NCBI GenBank assembly: GCA_022059125.1
Contig: JAEUWY010000002.1
Location: 1,240,001 to 1,304,000, forward strand
Length of the DNA stretch: 64,000 nt
Source: Corynespora cassiicola
Lineage: Eukaryota > Ascomycota > Dothideomycetes > Pleosporales > Corynesporascaceae
Direction: 5' to 3'
Part shown: positions 57,004 through 64,000 of the stretch, piece after piece
Layout of the letters: the number at the start of each line of letters is the position of its first letter
How positions within the stretch are numbered: the first letter of the stretch is position 1
The notes under the pieces: generated by a model
Database searches by the model: none
Seen by the model: the letters and a program-made list of their open reading frames with translations, nothing else
Told to the model about the DNA's origin: nothing
Translations under genes and position numbers: made by a program

Positions 57004-57049
57004 CTAAGGGTGTGCCACCGGCATAGTATCACCTCACCACTTTCTCGAT

Positions 57050-58427
57050 ATGGCATCTCGGTTCTCTTTTGCTCCCCTGTTGCTGGCAGGCCTTGCTGCA
57101 GCCAAAACCTGCAGCAACATCACGATTCCTGTGGATATCTCATCGCGCCAAGCTGTCTTCACCACTGTGCCGCTCGAGGGTAATCTCGACGTCACTGACT
57201 TTGTGCAAGATTTCACCAGAATTGGCCAAAACATCACTGATGTCTTGCTCGAGGGTTATCAGACATTGGAAGGTAGCTTTGAAATATCTGCCAAATTCTG
57301 TCATCCTGATGGCGGCATACAAAGCTCTGTAATCCAGGTACTGTCTCATGGCATTGGATTTGACAAAGTGTAAGTTACACTGGCGGCGCTCTTGAATGAT
57401 GTGCACTGACGAGATGCCTAGCTACTGGGATCTGCCTTTCAACAACTACAACTACAGCTATGTCGAAAGTGCCGTGAATGCTGGGTACAACACGCTTGCT
57501 ATTGATCGCCTTGGAGTTGGCAACTCGTCGCACGGCGATCCTTTCAACACCATACAGGCTCAGGCAGAAGTGGAAGCATTGAATGCCGTAACTACAAAGC
57601 TGCGAAATGGCGAAATTCCAGAGATCGACCATGCTTTCGAGAAGGTCATTCATATCGGTCACTCGTTCGGATCCGTTCAGTCTTATTGGCTCTCTGTCGT
57701 CTATCCCGAGAACACCGACGGTATCGTACTCACCGGTTGGGCAGCGAACGGCAGTTATCTTCCTCTTACCGTTGCAGGCTGGAATCTTCACAGCGCTCGC
57801 CTAAACCAGCCACTTCGCTTCGGAAATGCTTCTAATGCAGGCCTCAGGAATACTTTCCTCAAATGGGGTTCTGGAAATGCACTGGTCCAGGGTTTGCAGA
57901 CTCTGCTAGCAAGGGTGGGCGTCAAGCTCTCATCGCAAGAAGTCTGGGAGGACGTCGCGACAACGGAGGTCTTCGACCTTATCACCGGATACAACGAGAC
58001 CATCGAGCCTCTCGACTACCCCGTTGGCTACCTTACGTGGTCCGATCTGACTGCCAATCAGTTTGCCTTCTTGCTGAAGGGTTTCTACGACCCGGAATTG
58101 GGTGTATTGAGCGAGGCCATCAAGCAGCCTGTCACAGCCGGTGAACTCTTGACAATCGCCAGTGCTCCAGGCCCTTCGACCATCACAGGACCCGTCCTTG
58201 TTTTCACCGGCCGTGAAGACGTCCCCTTCTGTGGTGGCGATTGCTTTGCGACTGGCACCGACGATGCCAGCATCCCTGCCCAAGCGGCCCCGCTTTTCCC
58301 GAATACAACCGCTTTCGAGGCGTACATTCAACCCAACACTGCACATGGACTGACTCCGCATTATAATTCGACTGCAGGCTACGAGTACATTCAGAGTTGG
58401 TTGGCTGGACATGGACTTGCTGCGTAA
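57050..58427 (+). CDS. secreted alpha/beta hydrolase
   Basis: Exons are 57050-57369 and 57422-58427, giving 441 residues. A signal peptide covers about 1-18 (ending Ala-Ala-Ala-Lys). The splice restores Phe-Asp-Lys-Val-Tyr-Trp-Asp. An oxyanion-type His-Gly-Ile-Gly-Phe lies near 100, the nucleophile elbow is Gly-His-Ser-Phe-Gly with Ser188, and the likely acid is in Gly-Arg-Glu-Asp-Val-Pro-Phe near 390. The likely catalytic His is in Thr-Ala-His-Gly-Leu near 418. Many Asn-X-Ser/Thr sites fit secretion. The fold is common to esterases, lipases and peptidases; no narrower substrate can be read. It lies among other secreted-protein genes. Confidence 0.85.
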
Positions 58428-59992
58428 ATGTTTGACACCTGATGTCGTTGAACGGTGGATGAAAGGGGACGGCTTACGCAAACTACTATCTAATGTAATC
58501 ACTTAATCATTTATCACAAAAATGCTTGGTATTTGCTTGAATTGGTCTGTCTGCCACAGAGATGTGAAGCTACTGCGCTCAACAGAAAGCATGGTGATGC
58601 GCGACGTGCGCGAACTGCGCCAAGTACCGTCTGTCGACTGAGCTTCAAACACGCTTCAGCCGCAGCTATGGAAATGCAGGATGCTGACGTACTCGTCATT
58701 TCGTTGACTACAGACATCCGACGCAAGCTCGGAACCGGGGCGACGCCTCACCCGGGTCGTCTCGTTCCTTTCCGTGTGCCACAACGGTTTTCCGATGACC
58801 AGCTTTCCGGCGACCAGCTTTCCGCCTGTCTATCAATGCCTCAATTGAACGACATCTAAACCTTATCTTTTCGCGTCGGAAACAAGAGAAGATAACCATG
58901 TTATTTTGCACAGTCGCCTCGAGTTAGCATTGTTCAAAGGTGGAAGCTCCCTGGCGGCATTAAATTCAATTTCTCAAGTGTTATCGCCGAGCCGAAGTTA
59001 CCAAGCCCTCCCCGCATGGTTTTAAGCCTCAAACAAACTCGATCTTGGGCTCTACCAGGGCAATATGATCCGTATCGATATTTGCACATGGAAGAAATCT
59101 ATCAAAGACCAGAACCGAGCAAGCGTTTTGCTTGGAAGGTGCCACGAGGACGTGAAAAAACGCCGCACAGAGAGCTGGACAATGATGTCTAATCCCTGAC
59201 TAACATCCTTTGAGGATATGCGCCGAGACTTGTCTACCTGCCCAATACACAAGTATGCCATTTACTTGAAAGGAATGAGCAAGCCGTGACTAAGGGTTGA
59301 TGAGTCAAGAAATTGAGTTGCTGACTTGCAGATACAAGCTCGACTCCCGCCTCAAGCGAGGCGCCATCCCCGCTTCGACAAGCATCATCGCGGCTCCTCC
59401 CACGTTGCCAGTTTATCAAAGACCACATCGGGGTTAATACCTTCCACGCTAGACCGCTGGTTGTGCTCCCTGACTTTGCATACGAGTGTACTTCGTCCCC
59501 TGCGGCGAAACTTCCTTGGGCGAATCGGCATATAACTCCCGCTCGGATGAAATTAGTCTTTCCTAATACGAAGGTTCCAAGTGGGTCTTCTACCCAGTCG
59601 TGGAGTCGGAAAAACGTTCCGCTGGACGGACTCTATTAATCATCGCTTTGATATGGAGTAGAACGTGAGAGAATTGGCATTTTCGGCGCCGCAAGGCAGC
59701 TTTCACTGCAGCTCCACCCAAATGAACATGCCCGGGGCCAAGAAGCGGGTTGAGGGCGGCCTGGATATTGCATTCGGTGCATAGAGCTGCGGGGCGCATC
59801 CAACGACCTGGATTACGGCATGCTTTGGCGATTGGAGAACAAATGTGATCGAAGAATCTGGAGATTGGAGAGAGCATAGGCCAAGTATATAAAGAGCCTC
59901 GAGGAGCTCTCGAACGATCATCACGCCACTGCTCAACAGCTTCTCTTACGAGTCTCAAGACAAGAAGATCTGAAACGCATACAGCCAACACC
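58428..59992. other. 1.6-kb intergenic, no gene seen
   Basis: 3' flank of the hydrolase and promoter of the YcaC-like gene. Frames such as 58533-58859 (+) show no family feature. A strong TATA element near 59886 is listed separately. Confidence 0.5.
59886..59894 (+). promoter_or_regulatory. TATA box of the YcaC-like gene
   Basis: TATATAAAG lies about 100 bp upstream of the start codon at 59993. Good consensus and spacing for a strongly expressed, regulated gene. Confidence 0.6.
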
Positions 59993-60882
59993 ATGAAGTT
60001 CGGTTCCAGCATTGCCCTCTTGGCCTTTGGCCTCTTCAATGCCGTCCGCGGTGATGGTAGGGCATTCATTCCTCACCATCTCCTTCAACATATCTAACGT
60101 GCTTCAGCTGTCCCATGGGAGCGCATCGACAAGAACAACTCTGTAAGTTGTCAATAATTGAAAGCCAAACATCCTCCAAGATCCTTACTAATACATATAA
60201 GATGCTCCTCATCCTCGATCTTCAAGTCGGACTTTACCAGCTGGCCCGTGACTTCGATGCTACTCTCTACCGCGACAACATGATGGCTCATGCTGAGCTC
60301 GGCAAGCTCTTCGACATCCCCGTCGTCATGACCACTTCGGCTCAGACTGGTCCCAACGGCCCCCTCCCCAAGGAGATGCTCGAAATGTACCCCGATGCTC
60401 CTTTGATCAAGCGCAACGGCGAGGTCAAGTACGTTATCCTACCCCTAATCCGTTCCGGTTGAAAAGAAAACTAACCAACAACTAGCGCCTGGGACAACGA
60501 GGAGTTCCGCGCCGCCGTCAAGGCCACCGGAAAGAAGCAAATCATCGTCGCCGGTATTGTCACTGATGTCTGCACCGCCTTCCTCGCCCTCTCTCTCCGC
60601 GCCGAGGGTTACTCCGTCTTCGCCAACATCGAGGGTTCCGGTACCACCACTGAGCTCATCCGCAACACGGCAAACTCCCGCATGGAACGTGCCGGCGTCC
60701 AGCTCGTCTCGCTTTTCTCCATCGTTTGCGACCTCATGAGGGACTGGAGGAACACCCCCGGTGCCGCCGAGGTCCTGCCTTACCTTGACCGCTACATGCC
60801 TGTCTACGGAATGCTTGCCCGTGGCCACGCTGCTGCCATTGAGAACGGCACAGTCATCCCTGGCGAGGCTGGTCTTATCTAA
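59993..60882 (+). CDS. isochorismatase-superfamily (YcaC-like) hydrolase with signal peptide
   Basis: Exons are 59993-60056, 60108-60142, 60202-60428 and 60486-60882, giving 240 residues. The first exon encodes a hydrophobic signal peptide (about 1-19, ending Val-Arg-Gly). The mature part matches YcaC-like cysteine hydrolases: Leu-Ile-Leu-Asp-Leu-Gln with Asp39, Thr-Thr-Ser-Ala-Gln-Thr-Gly-Pro-Asn-Gly-Pro, Asn-Ala-Trp-Asp-Asn-Glu, and Val-Thr-Asp-Val-Cys with nucleophile Cys138. The 35-nt second exon is tiny but needed for frame. YcaC substrates are unknown; the superfamily includes isochorismatases and nicotinamidases. A signal peptide on this fold is unusual and suggests an extracellular or vacuolar role. 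High codon bias and a TATA box suggest strong expression. Confidence 0.88.
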
Positions 60883-61047
60883 ATTGGTGAATCGACTGAG
60901 GAGAAATGAGAGTAAGGAAGGGAGAGGGGGAGTAGAGGGGGATGGAAAGAGTTTACCCTTGCAATTTTAATGTCTAAACCTTGGGGAAGTCGGTCAAAAA
61001 GGAGAATATAGCACATAGAGTGTCTTCGCGCACATGGCAGGGTAATC

Positions 61048-61053
61048 AATAAA
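61048..61053 (+). terminator. AATAAA polyadenylation signal, YcaC-like gene
   Basis: AATAAA about 165 nt after the stop codon, a normal distance for a fungal 3' UTR. Confidence 0.5.
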
Positions 61054-61171
61054 AACTATACTTTCTCATTAATTTTGCGCTAGCCACAGTAAAAATATGT
61101 ATACTCCATTTCTTCATTATGTTCTTCTTTGTTGACTACCAATTTGCGCGATGGCGACTGATGGCCCAACT

Positions 61172-61177
61172 TTTATT
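61172..61177 (-). terminator. AATAAA polyadenylation signal, HsbA-like gene
   Basis: AATAAA on the minus strand about 27 nt past the stop codon. Close, but possible. Confidence 0.35.
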
Positions 61178-61203
61178 CCAGTATTAGTAGGCAGACACTG
61201 AAT

Positions 61204-62066
61204 CTAAGGCTGACCCAGTTTAGGCAGGACGACTTCAATTTGTTTTTCTAGTGCGGTGACCGCTTCCGTTACTTCGTCTTTAACGTGAGCCAACTCTTTG
61301 ACACCGGCCTTGTGCAGAGCTTCGCTAAGCGCAATTACGGGTGTTGTGGCAGCTTTGGCAGAGTTTAGTAGAGAATCCAGAGCACCACCAATGGCCCCCC
61401 TCTCCGCATCGCCAAACTTATCCACTTCTGAATTGAGCAAAGTCAGCAATTTTGTCGACATATGATACAAAAGACACCGCTGTTGCATACCACTGACGAG
61501 AGAAGTAACAAGACCATCGATAGATGACTTGATTTTGCCAATGGTAAATACTTGGACCTTGACACTGCATCGCATGTCAGCAAACCGATTTTAGAAAGCC
61601 CAAGGCTATGGAGTAAACATGCCCCTGAAGAAAGCTATCCAAATACGGCTGGAACTTCTGTTTGTCAACAGACGATGCGATTCCGAAGACTTGTGCCTGA
61701 ATCTGGGTTGCGAGTTTCCACAAATCGGTCGATGTTGAAGTCACGACCTTAGTAAGGTCAAAAGACGCGTCAGTTTTCACGTCAGCTTTCGCATCGGCCC
61801 CATCAATGATCTTTTTAGAGGCACCTGAAGTTTACATGTCATTAAGGATGTCCAAAACGTGAACAATGCGTGTCCGTACCGATTTGCCCAAGACCGGGGA
61901 TGAGTTTGCCGATGGTGGACAGAGTCTTGCCGAGGAAGTCAAGGCCGGAGCTATCCTTAGAATCAAATGGAAACGGAATTGGGAGTATTTTACTGAAAGG
62001 AATTTCGAAAGGGGCGGCAGTCGTGGTGGCCGCGGTGGCCGCTAGGAGAAGAACTGTGACACGCAT
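61204..62066 (-). CDS. small secreted helical protein, HsbA/cell-wall-mannoprotein-like
   Basis: Exons are 62066-61880, 61824-61619, 61557-61491 and 61427-61204, giving 227 residues with agreeing phases. A signal peptide covers about 1-17 (ending Thr-Ala-Ala-Pro). A Pro/Gly/Ile-rich segment precedes an Ala/Leu/Lys/Val-rich helical domain (about 80-225) with few or no cysteines. This layout resembles HsbA (hydrophobic surface binding protein A)/Mp1-type domains, which bind hydrophobic surfaces or lipids at the cell wall. The match is by composition and length, not by a decisive motif. The second intron uses a GTTTAC donor and a CAAG acceptor, weak sites, so that join is less certain. It could also be an effector-like protein. 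Confidence 0.6.
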
Positions 62067-62823
62067 GATTGGTGTTAAATTCGGATATATGGGTCAAGTC
62101 GAACTCCTGTGTGGATGAAAGTATTGAGTTCATTTGAGACTTCATAACAAGAGGGAAAAGGTTTTAAACACAACGGTACTTTCCCCCAAAATCTCAGGGA
62201 TTATGGTGCCATGCAGCTGAACATCTTGTGATGAGACTAGCACTGGCTCTTAACCATGGATTGCATCAGATTCCAGGAGTGAACGCTGCCTGTGAATACT
62301 TTGAACTGTAGTTTGTATGAAAATTAATGATATGAAGCTCAAATTAAATAAATGAATCGAGGAGTCATCACTTACTTGAATATATTCAAACCGCAGTTCC
62401 GGAACTCGAAGAGGCTCCTGGCGCCCTGTAGCATTTCCATGCAAATGACATAGAGTTTATTCACATGAATAATGCTGAGATTTCTCGATATACAGATTTT
62501 TCTGGTAACTACATCGCGGGAAGGGGATATTGAAATTGTGACTATTTGCTTGGTGGAGCTCAGCAGCAGGAAGCATCGCCGCGGAACATGGTGGACCACA
62601 ATAGGAAAGTGGAGCCGACGATCCGCCTCCGCATCCCCGCGTCCAGAACCTGAGCCCATGCACATGCACTCCACCTTGGCTGTTATCTATGGCCCGCACC
62701 CCTGCTGTCGTCATTCGACTTGCTATTACATCGCGAGGCAGTGCCGAAGATGTCACCGTACCCTCATTCATCTCCTCACCTGGTGCCATCGCATCAGCAT
62801 AGTCAACTTTGACCTCACTCGCC
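62067..62823. promoter_or_regulatory. 757-bp divergent region, HsbA-like / DUF1989 genes
   Basis: Both start codons point away from it, so it holds both promoters. Fairly AT-rich near 62290-62400. No gene supported. Confidence 0.5.
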
Positions 62824-63525
62824 ATGCGCATTCAAGAGCCAATCGCATCCTTTGACCAACGACGAACGAACGATAGTGCCACAAATGCAAGCAAACAAGC
62901 CGATCCTGCCCAAGAGAACACATCTGGATCCGATGTAATTCTGCATAGAGTTCCGGCTGCCCATGGTTTCGCTTTTGTCGTAAAAAAGGGGTCGCGTTTT
63001 GCCATTGTAGATCTCGAAGGAGAACAGATTGTCGATTTCATGGCGTGGGTGCTCTCGGAGGGATCGCTTTTACTCGAGAAGATGTCGACTGCATACACTC
63101 GGTATCACCTCTCCGGTGTTCAGCCCATTGTTGGCGAATGCCTCTGGTCGAACGCCGATCGCCCTCTCTTACGCGTCGTCGCCGATACCGTAAAAGTGCA
63201 CGACATGACATTCATGTGCTGCTTCCCCGAATTGTATGAGAAAAAAGGACTGAAGGGGCATCGAAGCTGTGCCCAAAACATATTCGAGGCTATGCAGGAG
63301 TATGGGATGAAAAGTATTTTGGAAGTTGCAGATCCATTCAACTGCTTCCAGAATACGCCGAACTACAGTCTAAAAAGGCTGGGAACCAGTAGGCCCATGG
63401 ATTACATTGAATTTGAGGCTTTGGAAGATTTGATTTGTGCAGTGAGCTCTTGTCCGTACGACCTGGATGGTGTAAACGGAGGAAAGATCACAGACATACT
63501 TGTCAAGATTTCTGGAAAAGAGTAG
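62824..63525 (+). CDS. DUF1989 (urea carboxylase-associated) family protein
   Basis: Single exon, 233 residues from the first ATG in frame at 62824. After about 40 variable residues the DUF1989 core follows: Val-Pro-Ala-Ala-His-Gly-Phe-Ala-Phe, Gly-Glu-Gln-Ile-Val-Asp-Phe, a Leu-Trp-Ser-Asn-Ala block, a Gly-His-Arg-Ser-Cys-Ala-Gln-Asn block, and Pro-Phe-Asn-Cys-Phe-Gln-Asn-Thr. In bacteria such proteins accompany urea carboxylase and guanidine-degradation genes. In fungi the role is not established. No signal peptide, so probably cytosolic. Length is normal for the family. No urea or amidase gene is nearby in the window. Confidence 0.82.
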   Translation: MRIQEPIASFDQRRTNDSATNASKQADPAQENTSGSDVILHRVPAAHGFAFVVKKGSRFAIVDLEGEQIVDFMAWVLSEGSLLLEKMSTAYTRYHLSGVQPIVGECLWSNADRPLLRVVADTVKVHDMTFMCCFPELYEKKGLKGHRSCAQNIFEAMQEYGMKSILEVADPFNCFQNTPNYSLKRLGTSRPMDYIEFEALEDLICAVSSCPYDLDGVNGGKITDILVKISGKE

Positions 63526-64000
63526 CTTGCAAGAGACCATGACGAAAATTTGTGTTGTCAAAACAACGAACGAGGCCAAAATGGACATAGTATTGGAACT
63601 GGTGCTTGTCGATGGATGCACATTCAATTGCCACATCACAGAAACAAATGCACATACCTGCCCGCGTCAATGTGCTGACTATCCTGTGAGCGCTAGTTTG
63701 CCACTGTTGTGCGTTGACAACGAACAAAGATAATTTGGGTCGCTCAATCTAAAACACTGTCTTTCCCAACGTTTTTCTTTTGCTTTGGTAAAAAAAAAGC
63801 CGCTAAAATTCAATACACCATCGTGTGAGCAACCGTCGAACGAACGGAATCTCAACACTGATTGACTTGGCCAAACAGCAGTGTTTGCCCCAAATTTTAT
63901 TTTCCTCCTCAAACGCCAAATTATTGCTTCTCCCTTGCTGAGTGCTCATCATGGCATGCCGCATAGACGGATCGATAATATCCAATTTCCTCGCGAATCA
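63526..64000. other. window end, no complete gene
   Basis: 3' flank of the DUF1989 gene. An ATG at 63951 opens a frame that runs 16 codons to the window edge; it could be the start of a further gene, but too little is visible to call. Confidence 0.4.

Larger units (their letters stand above)
55153..57049. other. 1.9-kb intergenic with possible broken small gene
   Basis: 3' flank of paralogue B and promoter of the alpha/beta hydrolase. Between 55693 and 56560 there are coding-like fragments in different frames (separate entry). The rest shows nothing. Confidence 0.45.
60883..61203. other. convergent 3' region
   Basis: 321 bp lie between the YcaC-like (+) and HsbA-like (-) stops and carry polyadenylation signals for both. 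Nothing else seen. Confidence 0.6.

Noticed and set aside
1..64000. CRISPR array, prokaryotic operon, telomere or prophage
   Set aside because: Spliceosomal introns, fungal gene families and the absence of spaced repeats or TTAGGG arrays exclude these.

Overview
The window is nuclear DNA of a filamentous ascomycete (Pezizomycotina). I infer Dothideomycetes only weakly. The genes carry short GT-AG introns (about 47-330 nt, most 47-80). They include fungal hallmarks: a Zn2Cys6 transcription factor, a Sos7-type kinetochore protein, a GH3 beta-glucosidase and a BBE-type FAD oxidase. Nothing prokaryotic is visible: no operons, CRISPR or insertion sequences. I support 19 protein-coding genes. Exon joins were worked out by hand from frame continuity, splice consensus and family motifs. 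I see no tRNA or rRNA gene and no intact transposon.

Layout. 0.5-1.6 kb: F-box gene (-). 1.6-10.5 kb: a long stretch without a recognisable gene. 10.5-13.2 kb: Zn2Cys6 regulator (-). 15.4-17.8 kb: cytochrome b561-type membrane protein with a long disordered tail (-). 18.9-21.5 kb: divergent pair of a Sos7-like kinetochore protein (-) and an Arg/Ser-rich splicing-type protein (+). 21.5-24.5 kb: non-coding, first AT-rich and then strand-asymmetric and purine-rich. 24.5-27.7 kb: class I cyclic-nucleotide phosphodiesterase (-). 30.5-34.6 kb: divergent secreted phosphoesterase (-) and membrane-anchored multicopper oxidase (+). 35.0-36.4 kb: class II sirtuin (-). 38.1-38.8 kb: Myb/SANT protein (-). 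40.4-46.6 kb: divergent secreted FAD oxidase (-) and GH3 beta-glucosidase (+). 47.1-50.5 kb: 1,127-residue coiled-coil protein (-). 51.4-55.2 kb: head-to-head pair of DHCR24-like FAD oxidoreductase paralogues. 57.0-63.5 kb: secreted alpha/beta hydrolase, YcaC-like cysteine hydrolase with a signal peptide, HsbA-like secreted helical protein, and a DUF1989 protein.

How the genes fit together. The left and centre are mostly housekeeping or regulatory genes (sugar-type regulator, cAMP hydrolysis, kinetochore, splicing, chromatin). Between 30 and 62 kb secreted or surface proteins are frequent (phosphoesterase, oxidases, GH3, hydrolases, HsbA-like), which suits a saprotroph or plant-associated fungus. 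There is no polyketide or peptide synthase, so I do not call a biosynthetic cluster. The most unusual items are the DHCR24-like pair, the signal-peptide-bearing YcaC-like enzyme, and a degenerate receiver-like domain at the N-terminus of the phosphodiesterase. Several stop-free introns would also mislead simple ORF calling.
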